32,023 nt of DNA from an uncultured Roseiflexaceae bacterium (GTDB taxonomy: Bacteria; Chloroflexota; Chloroflexia; Chloroflexales; Roseiflexaceae). Made by a program: the position numbers and the translations under genes. The notes beneath the pieces are model-generated. The model saw nothing but the letters and a program-made list of their open reading frames with translations, did no database searches and had not been told where the DNA came from. Position 1 is the stretch's first letter; each line of letters begins with the position of its first letter. The stretch spans positions 1-32,023 of the forward strand of contig CAISXI010000032.1 of NCBI GenBank assembly GCA_903889425.1. Direction: 5' to 3'. This document shows, one piece after another, positions 8,640 to 16,619 of the stretch.

Positions 8640-9503
8640 ATGTCACATCCACGTATCGCCGTCATCATCCCCTGTATTAGCGCCACGGTGCCTGCACCCG
8701 TGCTCACTGCCATCCGCAGCCAAACTCGTCAGGTTGACGAGCTGGTTGTGGTGCATGGCGTCAGCCCCAACGGCCGCGCCCGTAACCAAGGAGTGGCCCA
8801 GAGCAGTGCGGAGTGGTTGTTGTTTGTCGACGATGACGCTGTGCTTGGTCACCCTGAACTCATCGAACGCTTATTCACCGCGGCCCAACAACCAGGAATC
8901 GTCATCGTAGGGAGTGCGCGCATCCTCCCACCTGATGCGCCATCCTTCCAACGAGCCGTCGCCAACCAAGTCGCCCGCATCGTCCATCCTGTGGTAACCC
9001 ATGACACCATCACCAATCCCGACCCACCAAGTTTTTATTGTGATATTACCACCACCTGTTGCCTGATGTCGCGGGCATGGTTTGATGCGGTAGGGGGATT
9101 TGATGCCAATCTAAGTCGCGGTGTCGACAGTGAGTTTTTTGTGCGGGCACGGCGCACCCCCCATCCGGCGGGTACAGGCAATCTGTTGCTCGTCGCCAAC
9201 ACCTGGGTCTATCACCCCGCCCCGGCCACGCTACGCGCACTCTGGCGCAAACATGTGGCCTACGGCATTGGGCACGCCCAAGAAGTCCGCCGTGATCCAA
9301 CTCGTGCGCGGGGTGGGAATTTTTTTTATACCCCTATTCACGCAGCGCTGTGGCTATTTTTTCGTACCATCATCATCCCCATCCACACCGTCATCCCCTA
9401 TTCATATGGGGCGCCCCAATGGCGCATCGGCTGGTACCCGCTCAAAGCATTGGCGTCGTATGCCAGTGCCATCGGCTACGTGATTGGCTGGTACAAGTCA
9501 TGA
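8640..9503 (+). CDS. GT2-family glycosyltransferase
   Basis: A 287-residue GT-A fold transferase. The N-terminus IAVIIPCISATVPAPVLTAI is the standard GT2 entry strand and helix, and the donor/metal motif is visible as LLFVDDDAVLG. The acceptor region has the AWFDAVGGFDANLSRGVDSEFFVRA pattern, which ends at the ED-like catalytic region (here DSEF). The C-terminal about 80 residues contain a hydrophobic, possibly membrane-associated stretch (HAALWLFFRTIIIPIHTVI). ATG 8640 is chosen; an in-frame TTG at 8625 would add five residues, and neither has a clear ribosome site. The stop overlaps the next gene's start as ATGA, so they are coupled. Likely job: assembly of an exopolysaccharide or glycolipid. 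Confidence 0.85.
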   Translation: MSHPRIAVIIPCISATVPAPVLTAIRSQTRQVDELVVVHGVSPNGRARNQGVAQSSAEWLLFVDDDAVLGHPELIERLFTAAQQPGIVIVGSARILPPDAPSFQRAVANQVARIVHPVVTHDTITNPDPPSFYCDITTTCCLMSRAWFDAVGGFDANLSRGVDSEFFVRARRTPHPAGTGNLLLVANTWVYHPAPATLRALWRKHVAYGIGHAQEVRRDPTRARGGNFFYTPIHAALWLFFRTIIIPIHTVIPYSYGAPQWRIGWYPLKALASYASAIGYVIGWYKS

Positions 9504-10597
9504 AGTTGTGTGTCGATTTACGCTATGCCAATGACAAATTTCCTGGTATCGGGCGGATGGTCACCGCCCTCGCCCAAGAATTCGCGCAGCACCCACAAAT
9601 CGATCAACTTGATTTACTTATCAATCCCCACAACAGCAATACCCATCTCGCCATCCCTGCCACCAATCACAAAGTCCATCACCACGTACTCAATGCAACA
9701 CCATTTAGCCTCGCTGAAGCCTGGCAAATACGGCGGATCATTGCCACAACCAACGCAGATTGGTTTTATACCCCATATCTACGAGTACCACTGCTACCAA
9801 TTCCTTGTAAACTCTTAGTCACTATTCACGATGTCATCCCACTCACCACCCCCGCACCATGGTGGCTAAAAATCGGACTGCGGGTGGCGCTTACGCTGGT
9901 GGCATTACGCGCGAACGCCATCACCAGCGTATCAGCGCATGCTGCCCACCAAATCATCACCCAGCTCTGGCCACAGCGCACCGTGCACACGATTGCCAAT
10001 GGCGTGGCAGCCCAGTTTTTTACCCCAAAAAACAATAGCCACCAATTACCACCAGCCATCACGGGACCATTTTGTTTGTGTGTCAGTTCCAATCAAGCAC
10101 ACAAAAACCTCGCCACGCTGGTGGCGGCCTGGGCCGATGCCTATATGCGTGGTGCAATTCCTGCACAGAGTCAGTTAGTATTGGTAGGACAATTTAGCGA
10201 CCACCGGCCACAACCGTGGCGCGACGCACGCTACCAACAGCTCCCCATCGTGGCGATTACTGCGCCCGATGATGTATTGTTGGTCACACTCTACCAGCAT
10301 GCCACTATTTTTGTGTTGCCGTCATTAGCCGAAGGGTTTGGATTACCGCTCGTAGAAGCCTTGGCTAGTCGTGTGCCAATCATCTGCCATCCGCATCCCG
10401 CCATCAGTGCGGTGGTGGGTGAGGCCGCAGTCTTGTGCGATATGCATGACTCCGTACAATTAGCACAACAAATTGCCAGCCTGTGGTACGACCATCCCCG
10501 CCAACAGCAACTGCGTGCTGCGGGCAGTCAACGTGCCCTACTATTTCATTGGCGCACCGCCGCAGATGCCTACGTCCAACTGATGCAGACACACTAA
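9500..10597 (+). CDS. GT4-family glycosyltransferase
   Basis: A 365-residue GT-B glycosyltransferase. ATG 9500 overlaps the previous stop (ATGA), which fixes the start although the frame is open further upstream. The N-terminal domain begins with MKLCVDLRYANDKFPGIGR, typical of mannosyl- or rhamnosyltransferases that start with a G-I-G-R loop, and contains LVTIHDVIPL. The donor domain has CVSSNQAHKNLATLVAAW, QLVLVGQF, and the signature FVLPSLAEGFGLPLVEALAS with its EGFG-x4-E catalytic/nucleotide-binding Glu pair. It closes a three-gene transferase run and is followed at once by a strong hairpin facing the convergent VanW gene. Confidence 0.9.
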   Translation: MKLCVDLRYANDKFPGIGRMVTALAQEFAQHPQIDQLDLLINPHNSNTHLAIPATNHKVHHHVLNATPFSLAEAWQIRRIIATTNADWFYTPYLRVPLLPIPCKLLVTIHDVIPLTTPAPWWLKIGLRVALTLVALRANAITSVSAHAAHQIITQLWPQRTVHTIANGVAAQFFTPKNNSHQLPPAITGPFCLCVSSNQAHKNLATLVAAWADAYMRGAIPAQSQLVLVGQFSDHRPQPWRDARYQQLPIVAITAPDDVLLVTLYQHATIFVLPSLAEGFGLPLVEALASRVPIICHPHPAISAVVGEAAVLCDMHDSVQLAQQIASLWYDHPRQQQLRAAGSQRALLFHWRTAADAYVQLMQTH

Positions 10598-10636
10598 CAT
10601 CCCCCCACCAACAGGTACGGCGTTGGCAGGGGGATG
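10598..10636. terminator. Hairpin between convergent operons
   Basis: CATCCCCC at 10598-10605 pairs with GGGGGATG at 10629-10636, with an inner CCAAC/GTTGG stem. It begins right after the glycosyltransferase stop and lies 16 bases from the end of the convergent VanW gene, so it may serve both strands. There is no clean T-run on either side. Confidence 0.55.
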
Positions 10637-10651
10637 TATGTTCGCGTCAAT

Positions 10652-12637
10652 TTATGGTGTGGTCGTTACTGGCACGATTTTGTCAGCGGCAATATAACGC
10701 ACACCACCATTTGGTGTTTCGTTGGGGGTACGCAAGTTCGGTGATGGCGGCGGCATCGGGATTTGTGGTGCATTACCGACCAAATCAACCGGATTAAAGA
10801 CGTAAATATTTGGCCACGGCTTGAAACGCGTCGTGTATTTATCGGGGTCGCGTGCAGTACCATCAGCTTCAGTCACCGTACGGACAATCTCAATCGTCAA
10901 GCCATCACGGGCATGGTCGCTTTGCTTTACGGCACCGGCAGGTTGCTCCGGGTCTGTCACATACACTGGCGCCGTAGGTGCAGTCACACGATCGCGAATC
11001 ACTTGGGTCATCTCAACTTTGCGCTTGGGTGATGTGCCATACAAGCGCACCGATGCCACGCCGGTTTTGGGGTTGGAGTAGGTTTGCATCAACAACCAAC
11101 GACCAGTATCATTGAGAAACTTCAAATCAGGTCCCCCAGTAAAAATCGTGGCATCCATACCAGTGGGGCCATATTTGTCGTACCAACTAATATAAAACGA
11201 ATGTCCCCAGCGCTCGGTAATCGGCAATCCGGCCCAAAACGCTGCCCGGAAGACTGTCGTGGAGTCTTGGCAAATTCCACCACCAAATTCGAGTTGGGTG
11301 CGTGATTGCACAATCGCATACCCCTTGACAAAGCCATTGGTCTCATCAATATCACCAATGGTATCATCAAAAGAAAACTCATCACCTGGGGCAATCAACA
11401 CTCCATCCAACAACACCAACCCTGCTTGAATGTTGGTCACACGATATGGCGCAGATCCGGTAAAGTCGCTTTTGCCTTCTGACACGAGTTCGGTAATCCC
11501 TAGTGAGGCCAAATTATTTTTGTCAATCGGTACTGCCACATACCGGGGATTGAGCTCAATCGTCCGGATACCTTGGTCGACATTATTCACCAGCAAATCG
11601 CGGCTTTCATGTTTGTTGATGCGCCACCCCGGAGCACCAGCTTTGATGATTTGCAAATCGCCCCCATTCCAGGCTACCCGCGGGTAGACCGGAATGGTCT
11701 GAGTTGTTTCACCAATCACTTCCATGCGCCGTTCGATTTGATAGGGGTTCAAAAATACCTGGTAGCTATCTATGCCGTTTTTGTCTGATTGCTGCACAAT
11801 TTCGATCATGCGTGCGAGGTCTTCGCTACTCCACACAAATTCTTTGTTGTTGACTTTAATTGTCACTGGTTGGCTAATCAAATCAACCACTCGGGCGCGG
11901 GCCGCTTGAATGGCCGCGTTGGACACTCGTGGTGATAATTCACGGGTCGCCACGGTGACTTGTTGTTGGCTCACTAACAACGACAATGTTTCGCGTATAC
12001 GCGCCACCGTCTCGTCGACGAGTAGCATCCGCCCTGGCTTGCCATCCTTCACCACCAACGTCGTCCCCTCCATGTGGAGTTTGGGATCATGGGCTGGGGC
12101 ATCGACGATGGAGGCCAAACGTGCCACACTCGCTTGCGCTTTGGCTTCGTCAACGACAATCAATACCGGCACAGCCACACTTTGTTGCAGTGTCTGCCAA
12201 ATTGTTTGCACGTTACTCATCATGTCCCGGGTACGACCGATTTTGTAGGCTTGTTGGACGCTGTCATGGACACCCATCACGAGACCCAAATCATTGCCCG
12301 ATACCCGCCATGACCGCCCTTCGAAATTCAAAATCACTGGTGCATCGGTAAAGGCCCGAAAATGGTCGGTTATTGCAGCTTCGGCCTCGGCTGGTTGCAA
12401 CCCCCCCACATTTACCCCCAAAATCGATACATTGGGGTAAATCCGTTGCTGATAACGCCGCTCAATCGACAAAAACCACACACCACCGGCGGCAATCAAA
12501 ATCAATACCACCAACAAGCCACTCATCATAAATTGTGCACGCCGCTGAATCTGGCGGCGGCGCACAGTTAAAGCCCGACTCCGTTGACGGTTATTGTTCA
12601 TCGGCAAAGAATCTGTATGTTGATAATCAGGTGCCAC
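10652..12637 (-). CDS. VanW-family membrane-anchored cell-wall protein with peptidoglycan-binding-4 domains
   Basis: A 661-residue protein with an Arg-rich cytoplasmic tail, one membrane helix at about 37-57, and a large extracellular part. Residues about 90-370 resemble repeated PG_binding_4 modules. The VanW domain follows at about 390-560: LIAPGDEFSFDDTIGD, the invariant GGGICQDSTTVFRAAFWAGL, ERWGHS and the GMDATIFTGGPDLKFLND strand. A further about 100 residues follow with a Pro-rich end. YoaR of Bacillus has the same plan; the biochemical function of VanW is unsettled. GTG 12637 is chosen because GGGGAG lies 7 bases upstream, whereas the in-frame ATG at 12601 has no ribosome site. Confidence 0.9.
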   Translation of the reverse strand: MAPDYQHTDSLPMNNNRQRSRALTVRRRQIQRRAQFMMSGLLVVLILIAAGGVWFLSIERRYQQRIYPNVSILGVNVGGLQPAEAEAAITDHFRAFTDAPVILNFEGRSWRVSGNDLGLVMGVHDSVQQAYKIGRTRDMMSNVQTIWQTLQQSVAVPVLIVVDEAKAQASVARLASIVDAPAHDPKLHMEGTTLVVKDGKPGRMLLVDETVARIRETLSLLVSQQQVTVATRELSPRVSNAAIQAARARVVDLISQPVTIKVNNKEFVWSSEDLARMIEIVQQSDKNGIDSYQVFLNPYQIERRMEVIGETTQTIPVYPRVAWNGGDLQIIKAGAPGWRINKHESRDLLVNNVDQGIRTIELNPRYVAVPIDKNNLASLGITELVSEGKSDFTGSAPYRVTNIQAGLVLLDGVLIAPGDEFSFDDTIGDIDETNGFVKGYAIVQSRTQLEFGGGICQDSTTVFRAAFWAGLPITERWGHSFYISWYDKYGPTGMDATIFTGGPDLKFLNDTGRWLLMQTYSNPKTGVASVRLYGTSPKRKVEMTQVIRDRVTAPTAPVYVTDPEQPAGAVKQSDHARDGLTIEIVRTVTEADGTARDPDKYTTRFKPWPNIYVFNPVDLVGNAPQIPMPPPSPNLRTPNETPNGGVRYIAADKIVPVTTTP

Positions 12638-12765
12638 GCGCGTGCTCCCCGTTTAAGTAAATAGCATCGAGAATATTCTTCGTTTATTTTACACTATAAT
12701 TCCCTACCATAATTACCATAAACCCCCTATATATACCTGTTTTTTTACTGAAAAAATCACTCATA

Positions 12766-14085
12766 CTATTTACGGTTTTTACGCCGGGCGCGGCGTGACC
12801 ACGACACCGATAAGCCGCCATGACGACGCAACCGCTCGAGTACGTCGAGATTTAATAAACGCACCCGGCGTGGCGTGCCATCACTATTGGCCTCGCGCCG
12901 GCGTAGCCAATGCGGTACCGTCGGCATAAATGTGCGTTTGGAGGTGATGGGGGGATCAAGCACCAATTGCGCCAAAATAATATCTGCAATCCGCTTGGCG
13001 CCGTCCCGTGGCACCGCATCAGCCAAACGCGCAATCGTCGCAGTATGCACTGCTGGGTCACGCAACGCGGTCACCGCCGCCACAATTTCGGGAATGCGTT
13101 TGGAATATGCGCCTAAGCCACGATCAACCACAAAGGCAATATTACCTTGCTCTTGCATCCCTACGGCTTCGGTAATCACTACCGGACGGCGCATCACCAG
13201 TGCTTCCATCAACGTGCCAGGACCAGCTTTGGTGACCACCACATCACTCGCCGCCATCAATTGCTCCATGTTATCGACAAACCCATAAATATGCACGTGG
13301 GCAGGCATATTCAAGCGTTGTAACTCCGTGCGCAACGCCGCATTACGCCCCGTCACGACAAACAATTGCATGTCGGGGTGGGCGGTATGTAAGGCTACCA
13401 CTAATTCGCGCAAACGCCCCGAACCTACCCCGCCGGCAGTTAATAACACGGTGAATCGATCGACATCAACAGCCAACAAACCACGTGACTCTCGATCTGT
13501 CAATGTACACGCCGTAAATTTGGGGTGAACAGGGAAGCCGGCGTAAACAACCTTGTCGTACGGCATACCCTGCTTGAGCAGTACATCAGCGCCTTCTTGG
13601 GTTGGTGCCACACACAAATCAGCATCCAAATCACCCCACGCCGTGTGTAAACTTACCAAATCAGTGACTACCGTGATAAATCGAAATTGCATATTAAAGG
13701 TGCGCCGGGCATGCCCAATAAACCGATTCGCCAAGGGATGCACCGACACCACCAAATCTGGTTTGAAGGCATCGATGGCCCGCCGGATATTGCGTTGTGC
13801 CGACAAATAGGCGATTTCTGAAATCGTATCGACCCGCCGCCGCCCATTGGTCAACTGATATATCAAATCCCACAACGGCAACCACCGCGTCGACAAACTA
13901 TCATACAACCCAGGAGCATTACGTAAAAACGGCAAACCTGTACTCGTAATTAGGTCAATCGTGCTATATTCCAACCCGTGTGCATCTGGATGTTGCAATA
14001 AGGCCGCATGTAAGGCCGCAGCTCCTGAGCGATGTCCACCGCCAGTATCTGAAATTGCAAAAAGAATACGCTTACGCCGACTCAT
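12766..14085 (-). CDS. MGDG-synthase/UgtP-type glycolipid glycosyltransferase (GT28)
   Basis: A 439-residue GT-B enzyme of the family that adds galactose or glucose to diacylglycerol. The N-terminal MGDG-synthase domain has the Gly-rich loop SDTGGGHRSGAAALHAAL and the strand VVTDLVSLHTAW. The C-terminal GT28 donor domain has LLTAGGVGSGRLRELV, the VVTKAGPGTLMEAL loop and ITEAVGMQEQGN, the usual UDP-sugar contacts. The last about 70 residues are basic and unlike the family core; they could aid membrane binding. A related but shorter enzyme lies at 24683-25846. In Chloroflexota such enzymes make membrane or chlorosome glycolipids; the acceptor is not deducible here. It is followed on the same strand by the VanW gene. 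Confidence 0.9.
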   Translation of the reverse strand: MSRRKRILFAISDTGGGHRSGAAALHAALLQHPDAHGLEYSTIDLITSTGLPFLRNAPGLYDSLSTRWLPLWDLIYQLTNGRRRVDTISEIAYLSAQRNIRRAIDAFKPDLVVSVHPLANRFIGHARRTFNMQFRFITVVTDLVSLHTAWGDLDADLCVAPTQEGADVLLKQGMPYDKVVYAGFPVHPKFTACTLTDRESRGLLAVDVDRFTVLLTAGGVGSGRLRELVVALHTAHPDMQLFVVTGRNAALRTELQRLNMPAHVHIYGFVDNMEQLMAASDVVVTKAGPGTLMEALVMRRPVVITEAVGMQEQGNIAFVVDRGLGAYSKRIPEIVAAVTALRDPAVHTATIARLADAVPRDGAKRIADIILAQLVLDPPITSKRTFMPTVPHWLRRREANSDGTPRRVRLLNLDVLERLRRHGGLSVSWSRRARRKNRK

Positions 14086-14412
14086 ATATGCTCCTACAAT
14101 TAACCATCATATTGTTACCCAGCTGTTTTTGACAAAAGCCATACTTTATTCATACGACTACACACCACTTATCAACCCACCATATCTCTCTGCTTCTATC
14201 CTACCATAACCATTAGCGATATTCTACGTGTTGCGCTGTGTAAAATAACAAACTTCAGCGGCTCTTTTTGTTATCCGGATTTATTTCGCGCACACACCAA
14301 AACAGGGGATGTGTTTTGTGTATTTGGGGGATATAAACTACACACCATTTCTACTATAGTTATCGCATCACCTCACCTTAAATGATTTCACTTACAAAAA
14401 GGAGGTTTTGTG
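14086..14412. other. Divergent intergenic region between the GT28 and BTAD genes
   Basis: This 327-base AT-rich stretch holds no convincing gene. It contains TTGACA at 14129-14134 without a clear -10 partner, a 7-bp inverted repeat (CAAAACA/TGTTTTG, 14298-14318) just before TATAAA at 14332-14337, TATAGT at 14355-14360, and an excellent ribosome site AAAAAGGAGG at 14396-14405. Promoters for both flanking genes are expected here, but none can be fixed. Confidence 0.5.
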
Positions 14413-15213
14413 ATGCCCCACCTATCACCCCGCCCCATGCAATCGCCGGCAACCGCAGCCCTCACCACATTACAGGTGACCACGTTTGGGGAATTTCGCT
14501 GTCAGATTAATCACACCGTGATTACACCGGCACTATGGCGCTCCCAGCGCGCCACCGAATTGTTTTTGTTGTTGATTAGTGCTGATAGTCATACCCTCAC
14601 CCGTAGCCATATCGCCGCCCAACTCTGGCCAGAACTCGACCCTATTGCCGCCAACAATAATGTACGTGTGTCGTTATCGCGACTCCGCCACGCCTTATCA
14701 GACACCACCACCATCAGTCCACTCATCATCGCCGACAATACCCGTATTCAATTACAAATACCACCGCATAGTACGATTGATATCGATGAGTTTCGGCATG
14801 CCGTCAATGCAGCTCGGCGCATTTATGACAATCGCACCGCCCTCCCTCATCTACGCCACGCCGTCGATCTATACCGTGGCGCCTACCTTGCCGACCAACC
14901 CATCGCCGACTGGCAATTGACCTACCGCGAACAATCTGCCAACGAATACACCGAAATCGCCCTCCGCTTAGGTCGTGTCCTCCTCGCACTCAACCTGCAC
15001 CCCGAACTCATTGAACGGATGTGGACGCTGCTGAATCACGATGCCGCCATCGAAGAAGCCCACCGCTTGCTGATGGCGTCGTATCAAGCCACCGGCAATA
15101 CCGCAATGGTGCGCCGTGTCTATCAATCCTGCCAAATCCTCTTGCTCCAACAACTTGGTACTACCCCTCAACGCGAAACCACCGCCATCTACCAACGGGT
15201 CACTGCTGGCTAA
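14413..15213 (+). CDS. BTAD/SARP-like transcriptional regulator
   Basis: A 266-residue regulator with only the two domains that define the group. Residues about 18-100 form an OmpR-like winged helix: LQVTTFGEFRCQINH opens the fold, then WRSQRATELFLLLI and ANNNVRVSLSRLRHAL as the recognition region. Residues about 120-262 form the all-helical bacterial transcriptional activation domain, with the typical ALPHLRHAVDLYRGAYL and AHRLLMASYQATGNTAMVRRVYQ. It has no ATPase or TPR extension, unlike many larger BTAD proteins. ATG 14413 is preferred over GTG 14410 because the AAGGAGG spacing is better. The target is unknown; the isolated position next to envelope genes suggests, but does not prove, local control. 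Confidence 0.88.
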   Translation: MPHLSPRPMQSPATAALTTLQVTTFGEFRCQINHTVITPALWRSQRATELFLLLISADSHTLTRSHIAAQLWPELDPIAANNNVRVSLSRLRHALSDTTTISPLIIADNTRIQLQIPPHSTIDIDEFRHAVNAARRIYDNRTALPHLRHAVDLYRGAYLADQPIADWQLTYREQSANEYTEIALRLGRVLLALNLHPELIERMWTLLNHDAAIEEAHRLLMASYQATGNTAMVRRVYQSCQILLLQQLGTTPQRETTAIYQRVTAG

Positions 15214-15255
15214 CCCGTAGCGCATAAATAAGACTCATCGTGATAAAAATAGTCC

Positions 15256-15284
15256 TACCGCAGGGTGATTGACACCCTGCGGTA
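15256..15284 (+). repeat. Perfect 12-bp inverted repeat between the BTAD and recombinase genes
   Basis: TACCGCAGGGTG pairs exactly with CACCCTGCGGTA around a 5-base ATTGA spacer. It lies 43 bases after the BTAD stop and 43 before the recombinase ATG. It may be a terminator, but the following bases are TAATTACC rather than a T-run, and TATAAT at 15283-15288 overlaps its right end, so an operator or protein-binding site is also possible. Confidence 0.6.
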
Positions 15285-15326
15285 TAATTACCCCAATGAT
15301 TACGACATGATGTGGTAAATACAAGA

Positions 15327-16331
15327 ATGAGTTATCTATTTGCGCAAGCACTCACGGATTGGCAAACCGATCAACGCAAACGTCGCCGCCAATTATCACC
15401 AGCCACCATTGCATCATATAGTGATGCCTGGCAATCATTTAGTACATGGGCGGCGGCGCAACAGCGCCAATCCACCAGTGACATTGCTAATTCCGATTTA
15501 GCCGATTGGATCAACAGTCTGCGCCATTTGGCAGATGGCTCAGTCCAAACGTATAGTCATGGCGTGCTCGCCATTTGTCGCTATCTGGCCGATCGCAAAC
15601 ATCTGACCTGTGACCTTGCGGTGTTGCAAATGCACCTCAGTGACGCATTACCCCGCATGTCACCCGGCCGTGCCCCGGATGTGGCTGATCTACGCCGACT
15701 CGTCACGTTTTATGATGCCGAGCTCCCTGCAGGTCCGGCGCACAGCAAAGACGAACGCGAGCGCCTTAGCGGCTTGCGCAATGCCGCGATACTGCATTTG
15801 TTATTTTCCACCGCCTCTCGTATTTCCGAAATATTAGCACTGGACGTGAGCGATTTACGTGGTGATCATGGCCAGATTGCCAATCGGGCATCGGTCGTCG
15901 GCAAAGGCAACAAACGTCGCACGGTGTTTATTCGTCCGCATGCCCGTACCGCCATCGAACGCTACATCCTCGCCCGGCGTACGACATTCCCCCAGACCGA
16001 GGCCTTGTTTATTTCGCATGGCCCACGTGGTGCCGGGCATCGCCTCAACCGGGTGGCAGCCTGGAGCATCGTCACCCACGCCTCATTGGCACTTGCTGAC
16101 ACCGTCGAGCAAGCCGGGCGCTTCCGCGAAGCAGGTTTGTTGCGTACCACTACGCCACATACGTTTCGTCATTTTGTGGCGATGTGGCTCCTCAACGAAG
16201 GCGTGCAACTCTCTGAAGTATCTGCGTTGCTTGGTCACGCCAACACCCGTATTACCGAGCAATATTATGCCCGCCATACCGACGATCGTTTGGCCGAAGT
16301 CCTCGACCAATTCGCCGCTGACCCAATGTAA
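15327..16331 (+). CDS. XerC/D-like tyrosine recombinase
   Basis: A 334-residue site-specific recombinase. The N-terminal SAM-like core-binding domain spans about 1-105. The catalytic domain has the full set: R165 (TASRISE), K193 (GKGNKRR), H278 and R281 (TPHTFRH), H304 (LLGHAN) and nucleophile Y313 in TEQYYAR. The enzyme cleaves and rejoins DNA strands through a 3'-phosphotyrosine. ATG 15327 is used; a GTG at 15312 in frame would add five residues and neither has a good ribosome site. It is a single-gene unit with no phage or integron genes beside it, so chromosome-dimer resolution and a stray mobile-element integrase are both possible. Length is slightly above XerC/XerD. Confidence 0.92.
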   Translation: MSYLFAQALTDWQTDQRKRRRQLSPATIASYSDAWQSFSTWAAAQQRQSTSDIANSDLADWINSLRHLADGSVQTYSHGVLAICRYLADRKHLTCDLAVLQMHLSDALPRMSPGRAPDVADLRRLVTFYDAELPAGPAHSKDERERLSGLRNAAILHLLFSTASRISEILALDVSDLRGDHGQIANRASVVGKGNKRRTVFIRPHARTAIERYILARRTTFPQTEALFISHGPRGAGHRLNRVAAWSIVTHASLALADTVEQAGRFREAGLLRTTTPHTFRHFVAMWLLNEGVQLSEVSALLGHANTRITEQYYARHTDDRLAEVLDQFAADPM

Positions 16332-16410
16332 ACGAGATGAGCAGTATTTTTTGGGGCGGGATTGCGCCAATACACATACAAATAATCATCATTTATTCAT
16401 CTCCACAAAG

Positions 16411-16440
16411 TTGAAACATAGCATGGTTCCATGCTATACT
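16411..16440 (+). promoter_or_regulatory. Promoter with a 9-bp operator-like palindrome in its spacer
   Basis: TTGAAA (16411-16416) and TATACT (16435-16440) are 18 bases apart. Between them ATAGCATGG (16418-16426) and CCATGCTAT (16429-16437) form a perfect inverted repeat with a TT centre that runs into the -10 box. A dimeric regulator bound here would block polymerase. The next gene is the NlpC/P60 wall hydrolase, with an implied leader of about 170 bases to its ATG at 16620. Confidence 0.55.
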
Positions 16441-16619
16441 CGCCTACAGGGTGATATGTTGCGGTGATATAAGTGAATATTCATCGCATTGTAATGCCTC
16501 GCGGCTAGTATGATTCGTATTATTGGGATAGACTAGACTTAATTAGTAAAATATTTTGGATGTATACCAAGTTTCTGTTTGGCACCATACAATCCATCAC
16601 ATTTGGGAGCACTGACTGC

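Noticed and set aside
15256-15284. XerCD dif site
   Set aside because: The arms show no resemblance to known dif sequences and the 5-base centre does not match the usual 6-base spacer; kept only as an unexplained repeat.
15269-15288. TTGACA followed by TATAAT upstream of the recombinase
   Set aside because: The spacer is only 8 bases, far too short for a sigma-70 promoter; both lie in or beside the inverted repeat.
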